64,000 nt of DNA from Clostridium brassicae (GTDB lineage: Bacteria > Bacillota > Clostridia > Clostridiales > Clostridiaceae), in assembly GCF_026738875.1 (NCBI RefSeq), contig NZ_JAPQFJ010000001.1:124001-188000 (forward strand), in the 5' to 3' direction. The translations under genes were made by a program, and so were the position numbers. The notes under the pieces were generated by a model, which was not told the origin of the DNA, ran no database searches, and saw only the letters and a program-made list of their open reading frames with translations. This document shows, one piece after another, positions 42,369-51,678 of this stretch; the first letter of the stretch is position 1; each line of letters starts with the position of its first letter.

Positions 42369-43325
42369 CTAAAGTTTCATAAGGTTTTGTGGATTACCTT
42401 CAAGCCATTTTGTTATGTTGCCAAAAGTTATTTCTGCTCTTTTAAGCATAGATTCATCTGTAGCAAAAGCAGCATGAGGTGTTAGAACAACATTTTTGGC
42501 ATTTAAAAGTGGGTGATTTGTAGGAATTGGAGGTTCCATTTCAAATACGTCTATTCCAGCTCCAGCAATCTTTTCATTGTTTAATGCATTAGCTAAGGCT
42601 TCACTATCTACAACTCCTCCTCTTGCTGCATTTATTAGAATAGACGAAGGTTTCATTAAAGATAGATTTTTTTTATTTATAAGTAGTTTTGTTTCATCTG
42701 TAAGAGGAACATGTAAAGATACTATATCGCTTTCTTTTAAAAGGTTTTCCAAAGTAACATATGTAATGCCTATGTTTTTAGCATCTTCTCTTTGAGTCCT
42801 GCTATAGCCTAATAGTTTGCACCCAAAAGCCTTACCTATTTCAGCAACTCTTTTTCCAATAGAGCCTGTACCTATAATCCCTAGAGTTTTACCATAAAGC
42901 TCATTACCAACTAAACCTGCTTTAGTTTTGGATTCTCTTGTAGCTATATCACATGGGATTATGTTTCTAAAGGTTGATAGGATAAGACCAAAGGTTAATT
43001 CTGCAACAGAATTAGTAGAGTATCCGGCTGCATTACAAATAGTAATACCTTTTTCTTTGCAAGTAGCTATATCTACATGGTCTATACCTGTAAAAGCAAC
43101 AGATATCATTTTTAAGTTAGGAGCAGACTCTATTATATCTCTATTTAATGGAGAATTTGCAATGATAAATATATCTGCTCCACTAGCTTGAGCTAATAAA
43201 CCTTCATTAGTTTCTATTTTTTTGTAACATGGTACAAATTCATGTCCTTTAGATGTGAGTGATTTAGATAAAGTTTGTACATCATTTTGGCTTATTCCTA
43301 GTGGTTCTAACATAACAATACGCAT
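42369..43325 (-). CDS. D-isomer-specific 2-hydroxyacid dehydrogenase
   Basis: 318 residues. NAD-binding loop 'LGIIGTGSIGKRVAEIGKAF' (about 147-166); catalytic Arg in 'INAARGGVVDSEAL', Glu in 'GAGIDVFEMEPPIP' and His in 'LTPHAAFATDESM', so the active site is complete. It belongs to the phosphoglycerate/lactate/hydroxypyruvate dehydrogenase superfamily; the substrate is not clear. It lies downstream of the IolR-like gene, same strand, but a terminator-like hairpin is between them, so it probably has its own promoter. A GGAGTG-type site precedes the ATG. Confidence 0.9.
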   Translation of the reverse strand: MRIVMLEPLGISQNDVQTLSKSLTSKGHEFVPCYKKIETNEGLLAQASGADIFIIANSPLNRDIIESAPNLKMISVAFTGIDHVDIATCKEKGITICNAAGYSTNSVAELTFGLILSTFRNIIPCDIATRESKTKAGLVGNELYGKTLGIIGTGSIGKRVAEIGKAFGCKLLGYSRTQREDAKNIGITYVTLENLLKESDIVSLHVPLTDETKLLINKKNLSLMKPSSILINAARGGVVDSEALANALNNEKIAGAGIDVFEMEPPIPTNHPLLNAKNVVLTPHAAFATDESMLKRAEITFGNITKWLEGNPQNLMKL

Positions 43326-43430
43326 ATAAACACACTCCTTTTCATATTAAATTATTGGATAACTTGTTTTGATTAATTTTTATTTGATAATCTAAAATAC
43401 TTCATATTATAATGATAGCATAAATTAATA

Positions 43431-43482
43431 AAAGAAAAAGAGACTGCAAATATAATTAAATATTTACGGCCTCTTTTTCTTT
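43431..43482 (-). terminator. Terminator at the end of the iolR-like gene
   Basis: AAAGAAAAAGAG (43431-43442) pairs with CTCTTTTTCTTT (43471-43482), with further pairing inside. On the minus strand the hairpin is followed by T-rich sequence; the regulator's stop codon lies inside it. Confidence 0.75.
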
Positions 43483-44247
43483 ATATATAGTTGGAACAAT
43501 TACGTTAACATTATTTTGCTGAAAGAAATTTTGAAAAGGTTTAGGGGGTGTTTTATCTGTAATAAACACATCTATATCCTGTAATTCACAGTAGGTCATT
43601 AAAGATGCTACACCCAGTTTTGATTCGTCAGCTAAAACTATTATGTTATCACTTTTATTTACTACCTTTTTCTTGATTTGATACTCAATACAAGAGGAAT
43701 TGGTAACACCTTTTGAAATGGAAACTCCTGTTGATGCCATAAAAGCTTTGGAAATATTATAGTTTTGTAGAAAGTTTACAGCTTCTATTCCTATAAGAGA
43801 GTTTGTTTCTCTAAACAATGATCCTCCTGTAGACAATATATTTAAATTAGGATACGGGAGAGAGTTTATTAAAACATTAATATTATTAGTTATTATGGTG
43901 AGATTATTTTTGTCTGCTAAAAAAGGAAGCATGTGCATTGTAGTTGTTCCTGAATCAATAAATATAATATCACCATCATTTACTAATGAACTTGCAGTTT
44001 CACAAAGAAGTTGTTTTACTGATTTATTTTTAATCTCTCTTTCTGAAAAAGGTACAGTGTCTTTTTGACTATCACTTAAAGTAACTCCGCCATATACTTT
44101 TTTTATTATGCCTTTTTTCTCAAGTTCACCAAGGTCTCTCCTTATAGTATTTTTTGAAACATCAAAAATGGAACATAGAGTATTTATTGAAACACTTTCA
44201 TGTTTTAATATATAATTCTCCATTTCTCTTAATCTATCTGATTTCAA
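43456..44247 (-). CDS. iolR: DeoR-family repressor of the inositol operon (IolR-like)
   Basis: 263 residues. DeoR helix-turn-helix 'SINTLCSIFDVSKNTIRRDL' with 'KKGIIKKVYGGVTLSD', and sensor domain 'IIFIDSGTTTMHMLPFLADK', 'TIITNNINVLINSL', 'ILSTGGSLFRETNSLIG', 'ASTGVSISKGVTNSS' and 'IIVLADESKLGVASL'. TTG start at 44247 behind GGGGGGG. It is divergent from the iol operon, and IolR-box-like repeats lie in the shared upstream region. In Bacillus, IolR is released by 2-deoxy-5-keto-gluconate phosphate. A paralogue is at 58520-59284. Confidence 0.87.
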   Translation of the reverse strand: MKSDRLREMENYILKHESVSINTLCSIFDVSKNTIRRDLGELEKKGIIKKVYGGVTLSDSQKDTVPFSEREIKNKSVKQLLCETASSLVNDGDIIFIDSGTTTMHMLPFLADKNNLTIITNNINVLINSLPYPNLNILSTGGSLFRETNSLIGIEAVNFLQNYNISKAFMASTGVSISKGVTNSSCIEYQIKKKVVNKSDNIIVLADESKLGVASLMTYCELQDIDVFITDKTPPKPFQNFFQQNNVNVIVPTIYKEKEAVNI

Positions 44248-44408
44248 CTTTTGTCCCCCCCTACTAGGTTACATTTTCAAATATTTTAAAGTGTAAAAAA
44301 TCACATATTTATTCACAATATATTTATATAAATTTTTTAAAGTTACATATAAATATATTATAATTATATAAAAAAAGATACCAAATTACAAGATGTATAT
44401 ACAAAAGT

Positions 44409-44430
44409 TAATCAAAACATAACCAAAAAA
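44409..44430. promoter_or_regulatory. Tandem IolR-box-like repeats
   Basis: Two adjoining 11-mers, TAATCAAAACA (44409-44419) and TAACCAAAAAA (44420-44430), match the Bacillus IolR consensus WRAYCAADARD at 10/11 and 11/11. They lie about 45 bases upstream of the iol -35 and in the path of the divergent regulator. Confidence 0.6.
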
Positions 44431-44473
44431 TTATATTAAAATTATAAAACAATATAAAAAATAAAAAAAATAA

Positions 44474-44546
44474 TTGACAATCGGTAATAAGTGGAGTAAA
44501 ATTTAATCAAAAGATGACAATAAATTCATAAGAGTTACTCAAAACA
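44474..44546 (+). promoter_or_regulatory. iol operon promoter with downstream IolR-box-like sites
   Basis: TTGACA (44474-44479), a 17-base spacer and TAAAAT (44497-44502) form a strong sigma-A promoter. TAATCAAAAGA (44504-44514), just after the -10, matches WRAYCAADARD at 11/11; TACTCAAAACA (44536-44546) matches at 9/11. Binding there would block initiation. Confidence 0.65.
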
Positions 44547-44585
44547 TGTAGTAGTTTGGAATTTTATGAAATGGGGGGGAGCCTT

Positions 44586-45740
44586 GTGGCACACAAATTT
44601 ATAGTTCCTAAGAATATTATCTCAGGAAAAAATGCTTTAGGAGAAGCGGGAGTTTACATTAAAGAATTTGGAGAGAAAGCTTTAATTGTAACCGATAACA
44701 TAATGGTCCAAATTGGAAATGTAGATAAAGTTACAAAAGTATTAAAAGAAAATGGAATACAATATGAAATTTACAGTGGAGTTAACAAAGAACCTACTGA
44801 TGTAATAGTTGAAGAAGGAATAAAATTATACAAAGAAAACGGTTGTGATTTTTTAGTAGCACTAGGTGGAGGAAGTCCGATAGATGCTGCTAAAGCTATA
44901 GGAGCAATGATTACAAACCCAGGAAAAATAACTGATTATATGGGAAAAGTCATTCCAAATCCTATGCCACCACTTGTAGCTATACCAACTACAGCTGGTA
45001 CAGGTTCAGAAGCTACACAATTTACAATAATAGCAGATACAAAAAATAACGTTAAAATGTTATTAAAAGGACCAAATGTAGTTCCAACTTTAGCTTTAGT
45101 TGATGCAGAAATGACAATGACATCACCAACTAATGTTACTGCTGCAACTGGTATAGACGCTTTAACTCATGCTATTGAATCATATACTTCAAGACTTGCT
45201 CAACCATTATCTGATACATTTGCTTTGTCAGCTATAAAACGTATTTTTGCAAATTTAAGAACTGCATATAATGATGGAAAGAATTTTGAAGCAAGAAATG
45301 AGATGGCTCTTGGAGCATTAGAAGCAGGAATAGCTTTCAACAATGCTTCAGTTACAATTATCCATGGAATGAGTAGGCCAATAGGAGCATTGTTCCACGT
45401 ACCACACGGAATTGCAAATGCTATGTTAATAGGAGAATGTTTAGAATTTGCAGTAGAAGGGGCACCTGAACGTTTTGCACAAATTGCAAAAGTAATAGGA
45501 GCTTATAAAGAAGGTATATCTGATATGGATGCTGCAAAAGCGTTAGTATTAGAAGTTAAAAAATTATGTGATGATATAAATATTCCTACTTTAGAAGATT
45601 TCGGAATAGAACGTGGAGAATTCTTTACAAATATGGACAAGATGGCAGAAGATGCATTAGCAAGTGGAAGTCCTGCAAATACAATAAAACAACCTTCAAA
45701 GCAAGATGTCATAGATATTTACACAAGACTATGGAACTAG
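44586..45740 (+). CDS. Iron-containing alcohol dehydrogenase at the head of the iol operon
   Basis: 384 residues from the GTG at 44586, five bases after GGGGGGAG; in-frame ATGs at 44556 and 44571 lack a site. Group III ADH: NAD-loop 'FLVALGGGSPIDAAKAIGAM', 'AIPTTAGTGSEATQF', and iron ligands in 'GIDALTHAIESYTS' (Asp, His) and 'IIHGMSRPIGALFHVPHG' (two His). It resembles 1,3-propanediol/lactaldehyde-type enzymes. No methylmalonate-semialdehyde dehydrogenase (iolA) is found in this operon, so this enzyme could reduce malonate semialdehyde to 3-hydroxypropionate. That role is inferred from context. Confidence 0.9.
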   Translation: MAHKFIVPKNIISGKNALGEAGVYIKEFGEKALIVTDNIMVQIGNVDKVTKVLKENGIQYEIYSGVNKEPTDVIVEEGIKLYKENGCDFLVALGGGSPIDAAKAIGAMITNPGKITDYMGKVIPNPMPPLVAIPTTAGTGSEATQFTIIADTKNNVKMLLKGPNVVPTLALVDAEMTMTSPTNVTAATGIDALTHAIESYTSRLAQPLSDTFALSAIKRIFANLRTAYNDGKNFEARNEMALGALEAGIAFNNASVTIIHGMSRPIGALFHVPHGIANAMLIGECLEFAVEGAPERFAQIAKVIGAYKEGISDMDAAKALVLEVKKLCDDINIPTLEDFGIERGEFFTNMDKMAEDALASGSPANTIKQPSKQDVIDIYTRLWN

Positions 45741-45784
45741 TTTCCTAGTCTTGAGTTGATATAGTTAGGGAGGAGCAAACTATA

Positions 45785-46630
45785 ATGTCACTAGTTAAAA
45801 TGAAAGAGTTACTAGAACAGGCAGATAAATCAGATTATGGTGTTGGTGCATTTAGTATAGCAAATATGGAAATGATTATGGGAGCTGTTAAAGCTGCTGA
45901 AGAATTAAATTCACCTTTAATATTACAAATTGCAGAGGTAAGATTAAAACATTCTCCATTACATTTGATTGGCCCAGTAATGATTGAAGCTGCTAAAAAG
46001 GCAAAAGTTCCAGTAGCTGTTCACTTAGATCACGGAATGACAATTGAAACTATTAAACAAGCTTTAGAATTAGGATTTACTTCAGTAATGTTTGATGGTT
46101 CTCACTTGCCATTAGATGAAAATATCAAAAAAACAAAAGAAGTAATAGAATTAGCTAAGGAATATGGTGCAACTGTAGAAGCTGAAATAGGAAGAGTTGG
46201 CGGAAGTGAAGATGGATCACAAGATATAAGTATGTTAATTACTAGCGTAGAAGAGGCTAAGCGTTTTGCAGAGGAAACAAATGTAGATGCATTAGCAGTA
46301 GCTATAGGAAATGCTCATGGAGTTTATAAAGAAACACCGGTTTTACAGTTAGGAAGATTAAAAGAAATAGATAACGAAGTAAAGACACCTCTAGTTTTAC
46401 ATGGAGGATCAGGTATTGATGCGGACGGATTTAGAAATTGTATTAAAAACGGTGTAAAGAAAATAAATGTTGCTACAGCTACATTTAATAATGTAGTCAA
46501 GAGAGTAGATGAATTGTTCAAGAGTTCTGAATCAGTAGATTATTTTACTTATCATCAAAAAGTCATTGAAGGCGCATATGAGAATGTGAAAAACCATATG
46601 AATATTTTTGGAAGTAATAACAGAGCATAA
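45785..46630 (+). CDS. iolJ: Class II aldolase, 5-dehydro-2-deoxyphosphogluconate aldolase
   Basis: 281 residues, class II fructose-bisphosphate aldolase fold. Zinc-binding and active-site motifs: 'VPVAVHLDHGMTIETIKQAL', 'EAEIGRVGGSEDG', 'IGNAHGVYKETP' and 'VLHGGSGIDADG', then 'KINVATATFN'. In the inositol pathway IolJ splits 2-deoxy-5-keto-D-gluconate 6-phosphate to DHAP and malonate semialdehyde. GGAGGAG precedes the ATG. It follows the iron-ADH by 44 bases, which places producer and possible consumer of malonate semialdehyde side by side. Confidence 0.92.
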   Translation: MSLVKMKELLEQADKSDYGVGAFSIANMEMIMGAVKAAEELNSPLILQIAEVRLKHSPLHLIGPVMIEAAKKAKVPVAVHLDHGMTIETIKQALELGFTSVMFDGSHLPLDENIKKTKEVIELAKEYGATVEAEIGRVGGSEDGSQDISMLITSVEEAKRFAEETNVDALAVAIGNAHGVYKETPVLQLGRLKEIDNEVKTPLVLHGGSGIDADGFRNCIKNGVKKINVATATFNNVVKRVDELFKSSESVDYFTYHQKVIEGAYENVKNHMNIFGSNNRA

Positions 46631-46651
46631 TTTGTAAGGAGGCAATTTATA

Positions 46652-47668
46652 ATGAATAATATAAAATTTGATAGCTCTAAACCATTAGATATAATACCAA
46701 TAGGGAGAGTTGCTATTGATTTTAATCCAAATGAAATACACAGACCTTTAGAAGAAAGTAGAACTTTTACAAAATATGTTGGAGGTTCTCCAGCAAATAT
46801 AGCAGTTGGAATGGCTAGATTAGGGAAAAAAGTGGGATTTATTGGAAAGGTTTCTGATGATCAATTTGGAAAATTCGTAACTAACTATTTTGAAAAAGAA
46901 GGTATAGATACTTCAAATGTTTCTGTAGCTAAAAATGGTGAGTCATTAGGATTAACATTTACTGAAATTTTAAGCCCAACAGAGAGTAGCATATTAATGT
47001 ACAGAAATGGTATAGCAGATCTTCAATTATCTCCAGAAGATATAAATGAAGATTATATAAAAAGTGCAAAAGCAATTGTTGTATCAGGTGTTGCATTAGC
47101 AGCAAGTCCTTCAAGAGAAGCTTGCTTTGTGGCTATAGAGTATGCTAAAAAACATGGTACAGTAGTAATTTTTGATGTAGACTATAGAAGCTATACTTGG
47201 AAGTCAAAAGAAGAAATCGCAGTTTATTATGCAATGGCTGCTAGAATGAGTGACATTGTAATGGGGTCAAGAGAAGAATTTGACTTAATGGAACAAATCA
47301 TAAGCCCAGGTAGCACTGATCAAGAAACAGCAGCAAGATGGATTAAAGCTGGAAACAAAATAGTTGTTATTAAACACGGAAAAGAAGGTTCAACAGCCTA
47401 TACAGATGACGGACAATCATTTAAAATAAAACCATTCCCAGTTAAATTATTAAAATCTTTCGGTGGCGGAGATGCTTATGGTTCAGCATTCATGTACGCT
47501 TTAATGGAAGGTTGGGATGTAATCGATGCCTTAGAATTTGGTAGTGCTTCAGCAGCTATGTTAGTTGCTAGTCACAGTTGTTCTGAAGATATGCCTTCAG
47601 CAGAACAAGTAAAAGAATTTATTCGCCAAAAGAAAGAAGAATATGGTGAAATGATAGCTAGAGCTTAA
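46652..47668 (+). CDS. iolC: 5-dehydro-2-deoxygluconokinase
   Basis: 338 residues, PfkB/ribokinase family. N-terminal 'TKYVGGSPANIAVGMARLGK' and C-terminal 'LKSFGGGDAYGSAFMYALME' (the GAGD-type catalytic loop, here GGGD, with Asp present). IolC phosphorylates 2-deoxy-5-keto-D-gluconate with ATP, making the aldolase substrate and the likely IolR effector. AGGAGGC precedes the ATG, and the gene is 21 bases from iolJ. The length fits single-domain IolC, not the IolC-DUF2090 fusion. Confidence 0.94.
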   Translation: MNNIKFDSSKPLDIIPIGRVAIDFNPNEIHRPLEESRTFTKYVGGSPANIAVGMARLGKKVGFIGKVSDDQFGKFVTNYFEKEGIDTSNVSVAKNGESLGLTFTEILSPTESSILMYRNGIADLQLSPEDINEDYIKSAKAIVVSGVALAASPSREACFVAIEYAKKHGTVVIFDVDYRSYTWKSKEEIAVYYAMAARMSDIVMGSREEFDLMEQIISPGSTDQETAARWIKAGNKIVVIKHGKEGSTAYTDDGQSFKIKPFPVKLLKSFGGGDAYGSAFMYALMEGWDVIDALEFGSASAAMLVASHSCSEDMPSAEQVKEFIRQKKEEYGEMIARA

Positions 47669-47700
47669 AAGATTGTTTAATAGAAAGAAGGTAATTAAGG

Positions 47701-48489
47701 GTGATTGATAGATTAGGTCAACTTAAAGAAGGATATAATGTTTTAACAGAAATGAATGGAAAGCACAAAGATATGCTAATGGATATCGGCGTATACAAAA
47801 TGAAAGCAGGACAAGAAGAGGTTTGTCTTGATAATGAAAAAGAAAGTGCTGTTTTATTATTAACTGGTAAGCTAGTATTAGAATGGGATGGAAACAAAAA
47901 AGAAATTGAAAGAAATTCAGTTTTTGATGAAGATCCTTGGTGTTTACATGTTCCTAAAAATGTTGAAATAAAAATTACTGCTGTTAAAGAATCAGAAGTG
48001 ATTCTTCAAAAGACAGATAATGAAAAGGAATTCGATTGCAAATTATATTCACCAGAGGATTGCAGAAGTGATATATTTGGAGAAGGTGTATGGAAAGATG
48101 CTGCTAGAAGAGTAGTTCGTACAGTATTTGATTATTCAAATGCACCTTACTCAAATTTAGTAATAGGAGAAGTTATTAACTTCCCAGGAAGATGGTCTAG
48201 TTATATACCACACCATCATCCACAACCAGAAGTTTATTACTACAAGTTTAATAAACCGCAAGGATTTGGATGTTCAATAATAGGTGATGATGTTTATAAA
48301 ATCGAAGACAACAGTACATCTATAATTCCAGGAGGGTTAGTTCATCCACAAGTAGCTGCTCCAGGATATGCAATGTACTACTGCTGGATGATAAGACACT
48401 TAGATAACAATCCATGGACAGATAGAATCGATGCAGAAGAACATAAATGGTTATTAGGCAAAGATGTTAAAATTTGGCCAGAGAAATAG
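47701..48489 (+). CDS. iolB: 5-deoxy-glucuronate isomerase
   Basis: 262 residues, KduI/IolB-type double cupin. Metal-binding signature in 'WSSYIPHHHPQPEVYYYKFN' and the later 'GGLVHPQVAAPGYAMYYCWM' are conserved. IolB isomerises 5-deoxy-D-glucuronate to 2-deoxy-5-keto-D-gluconate. GTG start at 47701 with GAAGGTAATTAAGG upstream. It sits in the usual operon order between iolC and iolD. Confidence 0.93.
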   Translation: MIDRLGQLKEGYNVLTEMNGKHKDMLMDIGVYKMKAGQEEVCLDNEKESAVLLLTGKLVLEWDGNKKEIERNSVFDEDPWCLHVPKNVEIKITAVKESEVILQKTDNEKEFDCKLYSPEDCRSDIFGEGVWKDAARRVVRTVFDYSNAPYSNLVIGEVINFPGRWSSYIPHHHPQPEVYYYKFNKPQGFGCSIIGDDVYKIEDNSTSIIPGGLVHPQVAAPGYAMYYCWMIRHLDNNPWTDRIDAEEHKWLLGKDVKIWPEK

Positions 48490-48508
48490 GAGATGGAGGT
48501 AATTAAAG

Positions 48509-50443
48509 GTGAAAACTATTAAAATGACTACCGCTCAAGCTTTAGTTAAATTTCTTAACCAACAATATGTTGAGTTTGATGGAAAACAAGAAAGATTTGT
48601 AAAAGGTATTTTTACTATATTCGGACACGGTAATGTTGTTGGTTTAGGCCAAGCTTTAGAACAAGATCCAGGTGAATTAGAAGTTTACCAAGGACGTAAT
48701 GAACAAGGTATGGCGCAAGCTGCAATGGGATTTGCAAAACAAAAACATAGAAAACAAATTTGTGCATGTACTTCATCAGTTGGACCAGGAGCTGCAAATA
48801 TGGTAACAGCAGCAGCAACAGCTACTGCGAATAATATACCAGTTTTGTTATTACCAGGAGATGTATTTGCAACAAGACAACCTGATCCAGTATTACAACA
48901 AATAGAACAAATACATGATTTATCGATATCAACTAACGACGCTTTTAGAGCAGTTAGTAAATACTGGGATAGAGTTAGCAGACCAGAGCAACTTATGAGC
49001 GCAATGATAAACGCTATGAGAGTATTAACTGATACAGCTAATACTGGTGCTGTAACAATAGCTCTTCCTCAAGATGTACAAGGAGAAGCTTTTGATTTTC
49101 CAGAATACTTCTTCAAAAAACGTGTACACAGAATAGAAAGAAGACCTGCAACTGTAGAAGCAATAAATGATGCAGTTGAATTAATGAAAACTAAGAAAAA
49201 GCCAATAATAATTTGTGGTGGTGGAGTAAGGTATTCAGAAGCAGCAGAAGCGTTAAAGAATTTTGCTGAAAAATTCAATATACCATTTGGTGAAACTCAA
49301 GCAGGAAAGAGTGCAATTGAATGGGATTACTCATTAAACTTAGGTGGAATTGGTGTTACAGGTAACCTAGCTGCAAATATAATAGCAAGAAACACAGATT
49401 TAGTAATTGGAGTTGGTACAAGATTTACTGACTTTACAACAGGATCTAAAGAATTATTCAGCAATCCAGAAGTGGATTTCTTAACAATAAATATATCTGA
49501 ATTCCAAGCAGGAAAATTAGATGCTACTAAAGTTGTAGCAGATGCTAAAGTTGGATTAGAAGCATTACAATCAGAATTAGAAAAAGTAGGATACAAATCA
49601 GCATACACTAATGAAATTAAGGAAGCTAAAGATAAATGGTTAGCTGAATTAGAAAGATTATCTAATATAGAATATAAAGAAGAAGGATTTGTTCCTGAAA
49701 TAGCAGGACACCTTGATAAAGTTTTAGCTGACTTCTATAAAGAAACAGGTTCTTGCTTAACTCAAACAAGAGTACTTGGAGAATTAAACAAACTTATTGA
49801 TGATGATTCAATAGTTGTAGGAGCTGCAGGAAGTTTACCAGGAGACCTTCAAAGAGTATGGTGTCCAAAGAAACCAAACACATATCATATGGAGTATGGC
49901 TATTCTTGTATGGGATACGAAGTAGCAGCTGCATTAGGTGCTAAAATGGCTGAACCTAATAAAGAAGTATATACTATGCTTGGAGATGGAAGTTACTTAA
50001 TGCTTCACTCTGAATTAGTAACAAGTATTCAAGAAGGAAAGAAAATAAATGTAGTCTTATTCGATAACTCTGGGTTTGGATGTATAAATAACCTACAAAT
50101 GGGTAATGGAATGGGAAGCTTTGGAACAGAATTTAGATACAGAAATCCAAAAACAGGTAAAATGGATGGAGCTTTAATGCACTTAGATTTTGCTATGTCT
50201 GCAGCTGGATATGGTGCTAAAACTTATACAGTAAAAACAATAGAAGATTTAAGAGCAGCTATAGAAGATGCTAAGAAACAAACAGTTTCAACTTTAATAG
50301 ATATAAAAGTATTACCAAAGACAATGACAAATGGCTATGATTCATGGTGGCATGTTGGAGTAGCAGAAGTTTCAAATAGTGAAAAAATACAAGCAGCATA
50401 CCAAAATAAAGAAGAAAACCTAAATAGAGCTAGAAGATATTAA
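48509..50443 (+). CDS. iolD: 3D-(3,5/4)-trihydroxycyclohexane-1,2-dione acylhydrolase, ThDP-dependent
   Basis: 644 residues, ThDP enzyme. The catalytic glutamate is in '[20 protein letters not shown]', the central domain has '[20 protein letters not shown]', and the ThDP-Mg motif runs from '[20 protein letters not shown]' to '[19 protein letters not shown]' (GDGS...N). It hydrolytically opens the trihydroxycyclohexanedione ring to 5-deoxy-D-glucuronate. GTG start at 48509 with GGAGGT nearby, 19 bases after iolB. Confidence 0.96.
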   Translation: MKTIKMTTAQALVKFLNQQYVEFDGKQERFVKGIFTIFGHGNVVGLGQALEQDPGELEVYQGRNEQGMAQAAMGFAKQKHRKQICACTSSVGPGAANMVTAAATATANNIPVLLLPGDVFATRQPDPVLQQIEQIHDLSISTNDAFRAVSKYWDRVSRPEQLMSAMINAMRVLTDTANTGAVTIALPQDVQGEAFDFPEYFFKKRVHRIERRPATVEAINDAVELMKTKKKPIIICGGGVRYSEAAEALKNFAEKFNIPFGETQAGKSAIEWDYSLNLGGIGVTGNLAANIIARNTDLVIGVGTRFTDFTTGSKELFSNPEVDFLTINISEFQAGKLDATKVVADAKVGLEALQSELEKVGYKSAYTNEIKEAKDKWLAELERLSNIEYKEEGFVPEIAGHLDKVLADFYKETGSCLTQTRVLGELNKLIDDDSIVVGAAGSLPGDLQRVWCPKKPNTYHMEYGYSCMGYEVAAALGAKMAEPNKEVYTMLGDGSYLMLHSELVTSIQEGKKINVVLFDNSGFGCINNLQMGNGMGSFGTEFRYRNPKTGKMDGALMHLDFAMSAAGYGAKTYTVKTIEDLRAAIEDAKKQTVSTLIDIKVLPKTMTNGYDSWWHVGVAEVSNSEKIQAAYQNKEENLNRARRY

Positions 50444-50462
50444 TTTTAGTTAAGTGTTGTCA

Positions 50463-50500
50463 TCGGTTTCTCTTTCATCGTAAAGTTTAAGAGAAACCGA
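50463..50500 (+). other. Intercistronic hairpin between iolD and iolG
   Basis: TCGGTTTCTCTT (50463-50474) pairs exactly with AAGAGAAACCGA (50489-50500). There is no T-run, so it looks more like an mRNA processing or stabilising stem than a terminator. Confidence 0.5.
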
Positions 50501-50542
50501 ATAAACATAAATTATATTTTAATAGTAAAGGAGTACTGACTT

Positions 50543-51556
50543 ATGTTAAAAGTAGGTATTATTGGTGCAGGAAGAATAGGAAAAGTTCATACTGAAAGTA
50601 TTACTAAGTATGTTCCAAATGCTGAAGTTAAAGCTATTGCTGATCCATTCATGAACGATGCAACTGCAGAATGGGCTAAATCAATGGGAGTTAAAGAAGT
50701 ATACAAAGATTACAAAGAAATACTAAACGATAAAGAAATCGAAGCAGTATTAGTTTGTTCTTCAACAGATACTCACTCTCAAATATCAATAGAAGCTCTT
50801 CAAGCTGGAAAACATGTTTTCTGTGAAAAACCAGTTGATCATGATCTTGGAAGAATCAAAAAAGTTTTAGATGAAGTTGAGAAATCAGGAAAAAAATTCC
50901 AAGTTGGATTTAATAGAAGATTTGACCACAACTTCAGAGCTATTAAAGAAACTGTTTTAGCTGGAAAAGTTGGAGAACCACATATAATCAGAGTTACTTC
51001 AAGAGACCCAGAAGCACCTCCAGCAGAATATGTAAAGGTTTCAGGAGGAATATTCCTAGATATGACAATCCATGATTTTGATATGGTTAGATATCTTTCA
51101 GGAAGTGAAGTAGAAGAAGTTTATGCTGCAGGAACTGTTCTTGTTGATCCTGCTATAGGAGAAGCTGGAGATATAGATACTGCAATCATAACTTTAAAAT
51201 TTGCTAATGGAGCTTTAGGAGTAATTGATAACAGTAGACGTGCAGCTTATGGATATGATCAAAGAGCTGAAGTGTTCGGATCAAAAGGATCAGTAGCCAC
51301 TGCTAATGATGCTGCTTCAACAGCTGTAATAAGTACTGAAGAAGGAATCGTTTCAGAAAAACCTTTATATTTCTTCTTAGAAAGATACATGCAATCATTT
51401 GCTGAAGAAGTAAGACAATTCGTTGATGCAATCGTAAACGATACAGAAGTTCCTGTAAATGCTAACGATGGATTACAACCAGTATTAATAGGATTAGCTG
51501 CTAAAAAATCATTAGAAGAAGGAAGACCAGTAAAACTTGCTGAATTCAAATTCTAA
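50543..51556 (+). CDS. iolG: myo-Inositol 2-dehydrogenase
   Basis: 337 residues, Gfo/Idh/MocA family. Rossmann loop 'KVGIIGAGRIGKVHTESITK' (3-22), the catalytic 'CEKPVDHDLGR' (EKP lysine), and 'GGIFLDMTIHDFDMVRYLSG' with the catalytic Asp/His (D-x-x-x-H). It oxidises myo-inositol to scyllo-inosose with NAD+, the entry step of the pathway. AAGGAG precedes the ATG. It is separated from iolD by a 99-base gap with a hairpin, and followed by iolE. Confidence 0.94.
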   Translation: MLKVGIIGAGRIGKVHTESITKYVPNAEVKAIADPFMNDATAEWAKSMGVKEVYKDYKEILNDKEIEAVLVCSSTDTHSQISIEALQAGKHVFCEKPVDHDLGRIKKVLDEVEKSGKKFQVGFNRRFDHNFRAIKETVLAGKVGEPHIIRVTSRDPEAPPAEYVKVSGGIFLDMTIHDFDMVRYLSGSEVEEVYAAGTVLVDPAIGEAGDIDTAIITLKFANGALGVIDNSRRAAYGYDQRAEVFGSKGSVATANDAASTAVISTEEGIVSEKPLYFFLERYMQSFAEEVRQFVDAIVNDTEVPVNANDGLQPVLIGLAAKKSLEEGRPVKLAEFKF

Positions 51557-51587
51557 TATCTTATGTAAATAGTTTAGATTTAAAATG

Positions 51588-51636
51588 TAATCTTTCCAGG
51601 AATATGAGGTGAATATCTCCTTACTTGGAAAGATTA
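51588..51636 (+). other. Intercistronic hairpin between iolG and iolE
   Basis: TAATCTTTCCA (51588-51598) pairs exactly with TGGAAAGATTA (51626-51636), with a smaller stem inside. No T-run follows. Similar in position and type to the iolD-iolG hairpin. Confidence 0.5.
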
Positions 51637-51678
51637 TGTTTGAAACAAAATTTATAAATATAAAAGGAGAGATATTAA

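Noticed and set aside
37114-42382. Two similar short frames inside the palindromic repeats (37114-37335 minus, 42194-42382 plus) sharing peptides such as LEGYAFS and DNYIYLEK
   Set aside because: The peptide likeness follows from the nucleotide repeat. The frames lack ribosome sites, and the changes between copies preserve base pairing rather than protein sequence.
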